From assembly GCF_963855985.1 (NCBI RefSeq), contig NC_087095.1:12286001-12350000 (forward strand): 64,000 nt of DNA, in the 5' to 3' direction. This stretch comes from Ostrinia nubilalis (lineage: Eukaryota > Arthropoda > Insecta > Lepidoptera > Crambidae). Below, piece by piece: positions 44,199-53,569 of this stretch. Under the pieces are notes generated by a model. It did not search any database, was not told the origin of the DNA, and saw nothing but the letters and a program-made list of their open reading frames with translations. Every line of letters begins with the position of its first letter. Position 1 is the stretch's first letter. Both the position numbers and the translations under genes were made by a program.

Positions 44199-45131
44199 CT
44201 ACACCACACATTCACTTTTGTCAACCCAACTGTTTTCCTTATCACTTAAGCCTAACCATTTAACAAAAAGTTTGTTTCCTTTCCTTTTTATAACTTTCTC
44301 GATAAGATAAAGATCAGGCAGTTTCGTTTTTTGTAATTCATATCCGTAAAAAGAACCAAGAATAATTTGATTATGTTTATCTTCAATTTGATACGTTTGA
44401 GGATTTGTTTGTTTGATTTTTATGATTCGGAAAATTTCGGTAGACCAATTAGGTGTATAACCTTTATAAAAATCTCCTTTGAATTTACTTATACGAACAA
44501 AGTCGCCAACTTGAAAAGTTGATCGTTTACGCGTTTGTGGCTTTTTGCTTCTATTAATATTAGATCTAACGACAGTCTCATTGGAATCATTAACATTAAT
44601 TGGTTTGAATTTAGTAACCCGATGAAAAGTGTTATTGTACTGCTGTACAACTGCATCTAAATTATTTTTAAACCATTGATAACGACCGCATAAACTAAAT
44701 ACTTTGTAGAGATGAGATTTTATCGTTCTTATTACTCGCTCTACAATTGCCGCCTTTTTAATCGAGTATGTGGAATAATGATTTATGTTGTAACTTTTTG
44801 TTAACTGTTTGAAACAATCGTTATAAAACTCTGTACCCAGATCGGTTTGTAAATTTCTAGGCTTTCGTGTTGATTCGATAAATATACTTAACATTGCGTT
44901 CGTAACACTTTGTTTGGATTTGGACTTCAACGGTCTAACCCATACGTATTTTGAAAAAGCATCAATTACAACTAGAACATATTTATATCCTTTATTATAT
45001 GATGAATATTTTTGAAAATCCATAAGGTCAGCTTGCCATAAATCATCTATCCCTTTAATAATCGTATGTCGACGGATGAAATTTCTTCTCGCTGCTTTGT
45101 GTAGCTCGTTGACTATATCTTGTTTACTCAT
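44199..45131 (-). CDS. Retrovirus-like integrase with C-terminal chromodomain
   Basis: 310 codons from the ATG at 45131 (the frame is open a little further upstream but without another ATG). Integrates the element and makes the 6 bp target duplication. Catalytic core counted from that ATG: Asp35 in LWQADLMDF, Asp97 in LQTDLGTEF, Glu131 in AAIVERVIRT. An N-terminal ELHKAARRNFIRRH segment typical of Polinton integrases precedes it. The C-terminal 40 residues (YLIEKVIKRKGNKLFVKWLG, then SWVDKSE) are a chromodomain, expected to guide integration to histone marks. Its ATG overlaps the upstream fibre-like gene stop by eight bases (ATGAGTAA). Complete; insertion into a transposon-dense nest fits a chromatin preference. 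Confidence 0.94.
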   Translation of the reverse strand: MSKQDIVNELHKAARRNFIRRHTIIKGIDDLWQADLMDFQKYSSYNKGYKYVLVVIDAFSKYVWVRPLKSKSKQSVTNAMLSIFIESTRKPRNLQTDLGTEFYNDCFKQLTKSYNINHYSTYSIKKAAIVERVIRTIKSHLYKVFSLCGRYQWFKNNLDAVVQQYNNTFHRVTKFKPINVNDSNETVVRSNINRSKKPQTRKRSTFQVGDFVRISKFKGDFYKGYTPNWSTEIFRIIKIKQTNPQTYQIEDKHNQIILGSFYGYELQKTKLPDLYLIEKVIKRKGNKLFVKWLGLSDKENSWVDKSECVV

Positions 45132-45474
45132 TCTTGATGGATTTTGCTGCAATCATCAGATCGATTTCTTTTTTTGTGTAATATAATGTAGTTAAATTAT
45201 TAGTAGTTAATTTTTCCAAATTATTCAGATACTTTTTAACATTACTTTGAATGTTTTTCAATTCATTTTTTAAATCTTGAACACATTTATCCACATACTC
45301 TTTATTTACAGCCTCGTCTTCTTTTTCCGGAGTTGGTAGTCCTTTTAATCTCGATGATTTTAAATCAAAGTGACCTGCATCTGACCTTACTAATGTGTCA
45401 TCAGTAAGAATATTAGTAAAGTCAGATAGTCGTAAACGCTTATGAACGTGATGACCAAATTTATCTATATTCAT
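45124..45474 (-). CDS. Short coiled-coil protein with tail-fibre-like motif
   Basis: 116 codons. Residues about 33-62 (GHFDLKSSRLKGL, then PEKEDEAVNKEYVD) match the L.GL..P....DAVNK.YVD pattern common in phage tail-fibre shafts. Residues 63-105 are heptad-like (VQDLKNELKNIQSNVKKYL) and should form a coiled coil, probably trimeric. It begins with a conserved-looking MNIDKFGHHV. A fibre or vertex-attachment role is plausible but inferred only from motif and placement. It overlaps the preceding gene by four bases (ATGA, 45471-45474) and the integrase by eight. Confidence 0.65.
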   Translation of the reverse strand: MNIDKFGHHVHKRLRLSDFTNILTDDTLVRSDAGHFDLKSSRLKGLPTPEKEDEAVNKEYVDKCVQDLKNELKNIQSNVKKYLNNLEKLTTNNLTTLYYTKKEIDLMIAAKSIKNE

Positions 45475-46514
45475 TGCCGTCTGCTCGGCTTCTGTAGTGT
45501 AATGGTACTGCCAAACCCTCCTGTTGGGAGCTTTATATATTTTATGTCTTTTATAATACCAGCTTCATTCAATTCCTCTATTATTGCATAAATTTCATTT
45601 TGTACTCCAGTGTTACCAGCTGCCCATGATCCAAGTAGTAATTTTAACCTTTCCACTAATTCATTTGGATCATCCCAATAAACCAAATCAGTATCCTTCT
45701 TAACTTCTTTCAAAATATCGATGCCTTCACCTTGTGGGAGACTTTCTACACTACTCGTGTGACTTCTAGAGAACTTAAACAAAGGTTTGATTATATTCAT
45801 ATATTTAAAACCTTTGTTACTGTTTATTGGTTTTGATGGATCACAGTTTCGTTTGTGTGCATTGGTATCTATAAGTACTAATTTATAATTTTGTAAGTCC
45901 TCATTTGTAATCATTTTTAAATCTGGAGTTTTTTTGTACAATAATTGTTTTAAGCCTGGAGTTTTTTTTAGGTTACGGTTTCCAATTTTCAAAATGCGGT
46001 CATCATCATGAACACGCGTATTGCCGAGCATCAGCTTTCCCTTTACGTTTCTAATACCATAAGGTACATCACTCATCACTTCAGATGACACCGACCATGA
46101 TAAAGAATCGTTATTGATACTCGGTGATGATTGAAGAGATTTAAATGAGTTTTCATGGACATCGTAATCCACCGAGGGCGAAGTAGTAAGGGTTTTGTTA
46201 GATGTTTTGCAAACATCTATATTATCTAAATCGTCTTCATCATCGTCACGTTCTTCATAATCTTCAGTAGAAGTATTTGATGCTTCACTTTCACTGTATT
46301 TAGTTCTTTTAGCTTCTGAGTTTTGCTCCAATCCTTCATTTATAAGACGTTTTTCATCAGTTTGGTTTGTTAGTTGTTTCAGCGGGTTAATGATAGGTTT
46401 AAATATCGTGTCCAAAGCCATATCATTTGAATTTTTTACATCTTTAATCATTTCTACTTTTTTTTTTACAGCTGCAGCAGATTTTACTATTTGTTCCTTT
46501 AAGTTTCTTTCCAT
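45471..46514 (-). CDS. Large acidic/low-complexity protein with conserved insect-Polinton C-terminal region
   Basis: 347 codons. Residues 1-30 are basic and helical. About 60-150 is acidic, Ser/Thr-rich and disordered (EDYEERDDDEDD). From about 150 a structured region begins (YGIRNVKGKLMLGNTRV, then DDRILKIGN), ending in PTGGFGSTITLQKPSRRQ. This C-terminal block recurs in many insect proteins of Polinton origin (I believe an unnamed DUF family; not checked). It lies between ATPase and integrase and may be a virion core or scaffolding component. Function unknown. Complete ORF; the last bases overlap the fibre-like ATG. Confidence 0.65.
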   Translation of the reverse strand: MERNLKEQIVKSAAAVKKKVEMIKDVKNSNDMALDTIFKPIINPLKQLTNQTDEKRLINEGLEQNSEAKRTKYSESEASNTSTEDYEERDDDEDDLDNIDVCKTSNKTLTTSPSVDYDVHENSFKSLQSSPSINNDSLSWSVSSEVMSDVPYGIRNVKGKLMLGNTRVHDDDRILKIGNRNLKKTPGLKQLLYKKTPDLKMITNEDLQNYKLVLIDTNAHKRNCDPSKPINSNKGFKYMNIIKPLFKFSRSHTSSVESLPQGEGIDILKEVKKDTDLVYWDDPNELVERLKLLLGSWAAGNTGVQNEIYAIIEELNEAGIIKDIKYIKLPTGGFGSTITLQKPSRRQ

Positions 46515-46592
46515 TATTAAGATTCCTGTTCTGTTTGACTTCTCTAATCAAACTGAGAGATTGCTAACTTAACATCTATACTTATAAAAAGT

Positions 46593-47279
46593 TCAGTCCA
46601 TTACTATGAATGTATCAAACTTCATTCGATAACAGCCTTTGTTTCGTTCACAATCCTTATTGATGACCACATAACTGTAAGGTTTACTCCATACAGTTGA
46701 GCACATTTCACGAAATTGCGACCATGACATGTCAGACCCAACATGCTCATCGTAAACGTGTCTTAGATTTATATCATCTTGCTTGAACAATATAATAAGA
46801 TTAGCATTATCTCTTACCAGTTGCTTAGGTATTTTAGTATAAGTTTGATTCATATAAAAACAATCAATGTTTTTATGCCGACCCATGGCAAAATAATCGC
46901 GTATATTGTTTTGATTTTCACAAGCAACATCGTCAAATATGATAATCGAGTCAGGCAATGCTTCGTGAGGACTCAAAATTTCACTATTATGATTATACTT
47001 GTTATAAGATGTGCCTGCCACCTTGTCCAATACTTTTTCTAAAAATACGTACTTTGGTTGGTATAAAGACTTAGAGTACACATACAGGTTACGAAAACGT
47101 GGTCCATTCTTATGTAACAATAAACTGATAACTAAATTTGTCTTTCCACAGTTCGATGGACCACACACGATACTACGTATAGTATTTGGCAATAATTTCC
47201 CGTGACGCTTAGGCTCGTTTGATGCTTCAGGACAGACGCATTCCAATTTAAGTGATTCTTTTTGTTTCAGAAATTTCAT
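46593..47279 (-). CDS. FtsK/HerA-type (A32-like) DNA-packaging ATPase
   Basis: 228 codons from the first ATG (47279). Walker A GPSNCGKT lies at residues 40-47 and Walker B IIIFDDVAC about 65 residues later, with a conserved NQTYTKIPKQLVRDN segment beyond, all typical of Polinton packaging ATPases that pump DNA into capsids. The open frame extends upstream to 47337 without an ATG, and a donor-like GTGAGTATA (complement, about 47343-47335) lies there, so a spliced or non-ATG start is possible. All ATPase motifs lie after the ATG. It is the most distal minus-strand gene, about 80 bp before the right terminal repeat. Confidence 0.93.
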   Translation of the reverse strand: MKFLKQKESLKLECVCPEASNEPKRHGKLLPNTIRSIVCGPSNCGKTNLVISLLLHKNGPRFRNLYVYSKSLYQPKYVFLEKVLDKVAGTSYNKYNHNSEILSPHEALPDSIIIFDDVACENQNNIRDYFAMGRHKNIDCFYMNQTYTKIPKQLVRDNANLIILFKQDDINLRHVYDEHVGSDMSWSQFREMCSTVWSKPYSYVVINKDCERNKGCYRMKFDTFIVMD

Positions 47280-47415
47280 AACAGAATTTTTAAGTCGACT
47301 GTCGTGATCTGTGGATTTCAAAGAACTGATGAAATATACTCACGCCGATGGTTAAAAAATGTAGTTCGAAAAAGGTTACAAGCATGGGTTACTTACGTTC
47401 GTGTTATTGGGCGAT

Positions 47416-47532
47416 TAGATCCTAATTCACTTTTTTGTTATAATTGGTCGTTCTAATTAACTTTCTTCGAAAGAGCGGACGAAGGAAGCGAATGAGAAGA
47501 AAGTGAATTAGAACGAACAATTATAACCTACT
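47416..47532 (-). repeat. Polinton right terminal inverted repeat with internal hairpin
   Basis: Complement of the left repeat with about five differences; ends CCTACT at 47532. It carries the same internal inverted repeat (GAAGAAAG...CTTTCTTC arms around a loop). Confidence 0.92.
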
Positions 47533-47538
47533 AATGTA
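47533..47538. repeat. Polinton target site duplication, right (AATGTA)
   Basis: Direct copy of 31763-31768 immediately after the terminal CT. Confidence 0.93.
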
Positions 47539-47873
47539 TGATATAACTACATATCATATAATACTTAGAGGATATAACATCAAATTATATAAAATCGTTT
47601 AATATAATAATTATTTACTATAATAAACGAATAATATAATTTTAAAACGAATAATTTTAAGACAAATAACTATTAACTGATATAAAATGGTTTGATATAA
47701 TGAATATTTTCTATAAAACTTACAATGTATACTATTTAAAACAGATAACATTCAAATCATATAAAAATAAAATGTCGAACAATCAAATGAGATAAAATTC
47801 TTTTCCTATAAAACTTCAATCATATAACAATAATAATTTTATATAAAGTTCATTTGTTATAATAAGCATTGCA

Positions 47874-48030
47874 TGCAGCAAGCAAGCAAGCGAGCAAGCA
47901 AGCAAGCTAGCAAGCAAGCTAGCATGCAGGCAAGCAAGCAGGCAAGCAAGCTAGCAAGCAGGCAAGCAAGCAGGCAAGCAAGCAAGCAAGCAGGCAAGCA
48001 AGCAAGCAAGCAGGCATGCAGGCATGCAGC
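47874..48030. repeat. GCAAGCAAGCAGGCA microsatellite in copy A
   Basis: Tetranucleotide-like array of GCAA/GCAG units with interspersed CTAG and CATG variants, between GCATTGCATGCA and GCATGCAGCATGCA. The same array, in complement and slightly longer, is at 53035-53215 in copy B and explains most of the length difference between the copies. Confidence 0.9.
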
Positions 48031-49578
48031 ATGCAAATTTGACTAAAAACTTGAGACTTCTGTCACGGCTCCGGCACTGCGGGGCTCTGGCGGTCCCTCG
48101 CGTGCTAATCGTCGCAGATGGCTTTCGCTCGACACCGCGTCTTCGGCTTGCTGGCCGGCTTCGCCGGCCAGCCTCAGCCGCGGCGCCTCGCTTCCAGCCA
48201 CCTGCTCCTCAGCCCGCGGGCCGCCTCGCCCCTCCGTGCCTACGCGCTTCTAAATTACACTCTAGGGGTAGGGCAGACAAGACTACGTGGAGTCGGTTTT
48301 ACGGCGATTCGTTTTTGTCACTAAAGTCATTTATAAGTCAAGCTAAAAAAGAACATACTTAAAGTTATATCTATCAGAAATTATATCAATTAAAGAGTAT
48401 AACAAATAATATTTATTACAAGTAATGGTTATGTGAAATAATATTTATATTAAACAAAATTACATCAAATGAGTCTTAGATTAAGTAAGGTTTATATCAA
48501 ATGTCTTTATGCGTTGTGATTGGTATCTGAAATGATATTATTAGAAATGATTTATTATATGAAGTAAACATTATATGTTAAAAAATTATATCAAGTGTTA
48601 TTATAACATACGTTTATTATACAATATGAACGTTATTGAAATGAATTTATATCATATAAACTTATATAAACTGTCACGCACCCATATCGGATATTTTCGA
48701 ACCCTGATTTAAGTGCAGTTTAAGTAGAGATTTTTATGCTTCTGACTGTATATAAACGGGAATCATAGAAAAACGTCACTTGAGTCGAACTCGCGTCGGA
48801 GGCTGTCAGAGTAATTATAGAGGTACGAATGACGACTTTAGCACAGCAGGAAAACGTACGCATTCCGAACTCTAGGCTAGGGTTGACAACTGATATGAAA
48901 TTAATATCATCAAAAAATCACTTTAATAAGACCTAGCTATTAAGTGACACTTGGTATCTATGAACACATTAAATAATATGGTTCAATTGTTGTTTTGAAA
49001 TCAGAAATGTAGGCTGAAATGAAATTAATGTAATTAGACTGTATGTGATGGTGACTAAACATAATCATATCGATTACTTTTATCTTACTAATCCACCAGT
49101 TGAGTCATTCACCATTGACTATTTAATTAAAAGGATCCATCGAATCATCCAATACACTGTATGCCTCAGATGATAGCAATTACATACAATTAAACATAAC
49201 GGATAAATGGATATTGATAGAAAGGAGAAAAATTACAGAGGAAATTAATCATCTTCACAATTTTAGAATCAAAGCGTGACTGATACAGCACGCTTATTTT
49301 CAGAGTACAGATTGCCAAATGCCAACCCTATCTCTGTATGTGTGTGTATAATTTGTAATATTATGTTAATTCATGCTCGAAAGGCGGCTGGCCTTGAACG
49401 CCGTCGCGTGCACTGGCGACAATCTTTAGCGACACCGGCCAAGATCGCGTCTCTACAGAGCGCTTAGCGATTGAAATTAACGCTACGACGACGTTATTGA
49501 TAGAAAGAATCTTGATACTTGTTTCCATAGTGTAATTGGTACTACAGTTCTATTCATAATAAATCTATACCTACCTAC

Positions 49579-49785
49579 TTATATAATATTATAAATGCGA
49601 AAGTAACTCTGTTTGTTTCACGCCTAAACCACTGAACCGATTTTGATGAAATTTGGCATAGAGATAGTTTGAGTCCCGGGAAAGGACATAGGATAGTTTT
49701 TATCCCGGTTTTTGAAACAGGGACGCGCGCGATATAGTTTTTCTGTGACAGACAAAATTCCACGCGGGTGGAAAGTTAGTAAATA
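49579..49785 (-). repeat. Short retroposon, minus strand
   Basis: Begins TATAATATTATAAATGCGAA (complement of the family tail) and ends TTCCACGCGGGTGGAAAG. It closely matches 20409-20637 in reverse, including GTTTGAGTCCCGGGAAAGGA, but lacks the CAGACAGACAGA array. The ORF on - is repeat-derived. Confidence 0.65.
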
Positions 49786-51575
49786 ATTGAAATAAATAAA
49801 ATAAGCTTTGGAAAGCTGTGAAATGTTTCAGTTTGATAAAACAAATCAAAATTAATACTGTATATCGAACTTCACGTACAGTTAAGTTCGTTTGACTATG
49901 AATATACAGGACCTTACAGGAATTAATTTACTTAGATGAAAGTTGAATTTAATTGCGAGTTAATAACGCTTATCGTTCAACAAGACGAGGAGATTATTGT
50001 GGAGCTGAATGTCAATGACAGAGTCATTTTTTTTTTGTAAGAAGCATAAGCGTTGTTTATTCTACTTTTCAAACGTTTATCTTTATAAAAAAAAGTAAAT
50101 CTTTGGTTACCTAATTGGTTCCTAGCTATAAAAACGACTTTCTACCAGTGATAGTTTGCCAGAGCCTAATAATATTCAAAAGCAACTCTTTACATACAAA
50201 ATACAAACCGCAGTTGGCACAAATATTAAATTCTAGAAATAATTAAGTCGTTATGGTAATAATACCGTCGTCCAAGGTGTTTTATGTTTCAAGTCCCGCC
50301 AAGTTCAATTAAGTTAGATATTAAATATTTTTGAAGGATTTTTATTCCTTTTATCTCGGAGCCTGTTCTAGAATATAATTTACGAACATTGTCATAAAAG
50401 ACCTGTACTTTATTTTAGATTTTTATCGATTTCAAGATAATAATTCTGTTGCAACAAAGTTATATCTTACGTGGTGTTAAATAAGTGTCCTGAAGGCCGT
50501 TATCAGTTGAGCAATCGCTCTCCGAATAAAGCGAAAAATACGCACATAATCCTACTACGATACTATACGACAGTGATAGTAAACAATAGCGATGTCGTGC
50601 GTGGGTGACGTCACGAGCGTATCGTTCAGGCAATTAACCTTCAGTTTGTGGCGCTAAAATACTATAATATTATAACGTCGGTCTATGAGTCCCGTCGGTC
50701 TGCGGATGAATGACTGCGCCTTTATTAATGGACAATGGCCAGGATCCCGTCTGGTTTTAGTGGGTCACCTTCATTGCAAGGACAAGCAGTCCCACTTTGA
50801 CCCCCTTGGTGACACAGAGGAATGTGAATACGTCATAACATCTTCGCAGACAGATTAAAAGTGTTTTTTAATGTTGCCTTTTTTGTATATTTATTTTTTT
50901 AATATGTCACACCCTCTTAGATAAAAGGACTTTAAATATAAGTGGTAGATTTTTGTTAAAAAAACATAATGATAAATATTCATATAAATAAAAGTCTGTG
51001 ATTTCAGTTATAAAACTAGACTAAGGTTGGATCGCAATTTAAAGTAAAAATCAAAGAATAAAATTTTCTGTCCGACTTTAAAGGTTAAGAATATGCGACG
51101 TTAAAATGTAAGGCGTCATAACGAGGCAAGGTGCAGACACGTCCTTTTTATCTAACTATTTAATTGCTAATTATACCAATCTGCATGCAGCTTAGTAGAC
51201 ATCAGGTGCTACGAACATTTTTTTATTACATCAGCCTATAAAACTTACGTTGATGATATTCTATTAGGCTGTTACATGCTTTTCTTTTGATAAAACACTA
51301 AAATCACAGAATAAGTAATAGTACAGGTACAGAAGGATTACTCCGCAAGACGATTTAAATAAATGCGAGACTTGCTACGACGCGATACAGTGGAATTCAG
51401 CTCGCACAGCACTACGTACCTACAATTTTATTCACCTACAAGTTTTGTCTCTTTCTATCGCGTCCCTCTGAACTCTTCTTACGCTGTTAGGGTTGCTGTC
51501 TAGTAGTTTCTAGTAAAAAAATAATTAATCTACTTATTTGTAATGAGGTACGTATGTAGGTAAGTACGCATTCAT

Positions 51576-51645
51576 TATGGAAAACCTTGGGAGAGCCCTT
51601 TGTCCAGCAGTGGACGTCATTAATTGGCTGAAACGAACGAACGCA
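51576..51645 (+). mobile_element. Short RTE tail fragment
   Basis: ATGGAAAACCTTGGGAGAGC followed by CCAGCAGTGGACGTCATTAA matches the terminal part of the RTE copy at 11618. The (ATG)n tail is replaced by GAACGAACGAACGC. Confidence 0.55.
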
Positions 51646-52376
51646 TTCTGAGCAGTAGTCATGGTAGGTTAGGTTCCTATAGTATCCTAAGAATTATTGA
51701 TTACCTACATGGCCAACATACCTTTCAGCATCTTTGGGAAGCGAAAAAAAAGATAAATCCGGTAGATTTCTTTTCGAATTTAAACACCCGAACGCCGCAC
51801 AATAATATTTCTTTCTCATTATGTCCATTTTTAAATAATACTTCGATCATAGAATTAGGTACTACAACGCACGCCAGCGTCCTGACGGGCGCGCGCGTGA
51901 CACTCGACTGATATAATACCCGCCGGCGGGGCGCTTCGCTGTAGGTAATTATCGGATGTACCGCGCGGAGTGAGCCAGGCCTGCTAAAATGTATGTCTAT
52001 GAAGACTTTATGATACAAGTCGATGGTCGTTATAATTTACAAGTAACTTGCTGACCTGACAAAAGAATTTCTGTGCACATTTAAATTTATTTGAGAGAAA
52101 AAAGGCAGCAAAGTTTTTCCTGAATTTGCATAATTTTCAGGAAACTTCGTTCCTTCACGCTCCAGCCGTGATTGCTTGCCAATTAACAGGGTTTTATTTA
52201 TCTGTATAGATTTTATAACACCACATTCTCTTTTTCACGTGACTATTATCGCCAGTTAAAACTGAAATAGAAAACTTATTGTGGATTCCACAATTTTCCG
52301 CTTATTACACATTTTGGTCGCACTTGCTACCGTATGTACAGATGACGGCACATCAAGGTTATCGCTATGGCACCCT

Positions 52377-53569
52377 ATGTAGTTGGGGTGCGTGACAGTT
52401 TATATAAGTTTATATGATATAAATTCATTTCAATAACGTTCATATTGTATAATAAACGTATGTTATAATAACACTTGATATAATTTTTTAACATATAATG
52501 TTTACTTCATATAATAAATCATTTCTAATAATATCATTTCAGATACCAATCACAACGCATAAAGACATTTGATATAAACCTTACTTAATCTAAGACTCAT
52601 TTGATGTAATTTTGTTTAATATAAATATTATTTCACATAACCATTACTTGTAATAAATATTATTTGTTATACTCTTTAATTGATATAATTTCTGATAGAT
52701 ATAACTTTAAGTATGTTCTTTTTTAGCTTGACTTATAAATGACTTTAGTGACAAAAACGAATCGCCGTAAAACCGACTCCACGTAGTCTTGTCTGCCCTA
52801 CCCCTAGAGTGTAATTTAGAAGCGCGTAGGCACGGAGGGGCGAGGCGGCCCGCGGGCTGAGGAGCAGGTGGCTGGAAGCGAGGCGCCGCGGCTGAGGCTG
52901 GCCGGCGAAGCCGGCCAGCAAGCCGAAGACGCGGTGTCGAGCGAAAGCCATCTGCGACGATTAGCACGCGAGGGACCGCCAGAGCCCCGCAGTGCCGGAG
53001 CCGTGACAGAAGTCTCAAGTTTTTAGTCAAATTTGCATGCTGCATGCCTGCATGCCTGCTTGCTTGCTTGCTTGCCTGCTTGCTTGCTTGCTTGCCTGCT
53101 TGCCTGCTTGCCTGCTTGCTTGCCTGCTTGCTAGCTTGCTTGCCTGCTTGCTTGCCTGCATGCTAGCTTGCTTGCTAGCTTGCTTGCTTGCTCGCTTGCT
53201 TGCTTGCTGCATGCAATGCTTATTATAACAAATGAACTTTATATAAAATTATTATTGTTATATGATTGAAGTTTTATAGGAAAAGAATTTTATCTTATTT
53301 GATTGTTCGACATTTTATTTTTATATGATTTGAATGTTATCTGTTTTAAATAGTATACATTGTAAGTTTTATAGAAAATATTCATTATATCAAACCATTT
53401 TATATCAGTTAATAGTTATTTGTCTTAAAATTATTCGTTTTAAAATTATATTATTCGTTTATTATAGTAAATAATTATTATATTAAACGATTTTATATAA
53501 TTTGATGTTATATCCTCTAAGTATTATATGATATGTAGTTATATCATACATTACACACCCATGTAGTTG
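52377..53569 (-). mobile_element. ~1.17 kb element with 9 bp target duplication, copy B (uninterrupted)
   Basis: The element spans 52386-53560, flanked by ATGTAGTTG at 52377-52385 and 53561-53569. It starts GGGTGCGTGACAG and ends CATTACACACCC, opposite in orientation to copy A. The body, including the 112-codon frame over the GC-rich core, appears identical or nearly so to copy A (single-base differences such as CAAATAAGAT versus CAAATGAGAT). It gives the empty-site sequence for the Polinton insertion in copy A. Confidence 0.82.

Larger units (their letters stand above)
31769..47532. mobile_element. Complete Maverick/Polinton element, 15.8 kb
   Basis: Begins 5'-AG and ends CT-3', with ~117 bp terminal inverted repeats and a 6 bp target duplication, all diagnostic of Maverick/Polinton elements. 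It carries the family gene set: protein-primed DNA polymerase B, integrase, FtsK-like packaging ATPase, adenain-like protease and two capsid proteins, plus a parvovirus-like phospholipase A2 protein reminiscent of adintoviruses. Genes on + (34-40 kb) converge on genes on - (47.3-40.5 kb). The large ORFs have no internal stops. The near-identity of the two terminal repeats indicates a fairly recent insertion. It could be a transposon, an endogenised virus or both. Confidence 0.96.
31755..48683 (+). mobile_element. ~1.16 kb element with 9 bp target duplication, copy A, split by the Polinton
   Basis: Copy A consists of 31755-31768 (GGGTGTGTAATGTA) plus 47533-48683 (ending TGTCACGCACCC). It is flanked by ATATCGGAT at 31746-31754 and 48684-48692. 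Terminal repeats are short (GGGTGYGTRA). The body is AT-rich with many TATAA words, a GCAAGCAAGCAGGCA microsatellite at 47874-48030 and a GC-rich core at 48061-48290. No transposase is encoded; the 112-codon ORF spanning the core is conserved only because the copies are near-identical. A 9 bp duplication with G-rich termini fits a Mutator-like non-autonomous element, but this is not proven. Confidence 0.72.
31640..48714. mobile_element. hAT-like MITE split by nested insertions (outermost shell of the nest)
   Basis: Left end CAGGGTTCGAAAATATCC at 31648 and right end GGATATTTTCGAACCCTG finishing at 48706 are perfect inverted repeats 17 kb apart. Flanking 8 bp are ATGTAAGT (31640-31647) and ATTTAAGT (48707-48714), one mismatch. 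An 8 bp duplication with CAG-starting termini is the hAT signature. Its body is the AT-rich GATATATATCGGATAT repeat at 31665-31754. Without the insertion it would be only about 120 bp long, a MITE. Confidence 0.75.
48715..52376 (+). other. FOXO intron 2 between the two copies of the 9 bp-TSD element
   Basis: No host gene recognised. It contains the minus-strand retroposon at 49579-49785 and an RTE tail at 51576-51645. A CpG-richer patch at 51870-51975 shows no recognisable exon. Confidence 0.45.

Noticed and set aside
48024..48362. 112-codon ORF, identical in both copies of the 9 bp-TSD element (also 52707-53045)
   Set aside because: Its conservation follows from recent transposition. The composition is GC-driven Pro/Arg/Ala, frames on other phases are equally open, and no domain or splice context is visible.
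53027..53228. Long Lys/Ser/Gln or Leu/Cys/Ala repeat ORFs over the GCAAGCAG array
   Set aside because: Pure translation of a microsatellite on both strands; no gene.
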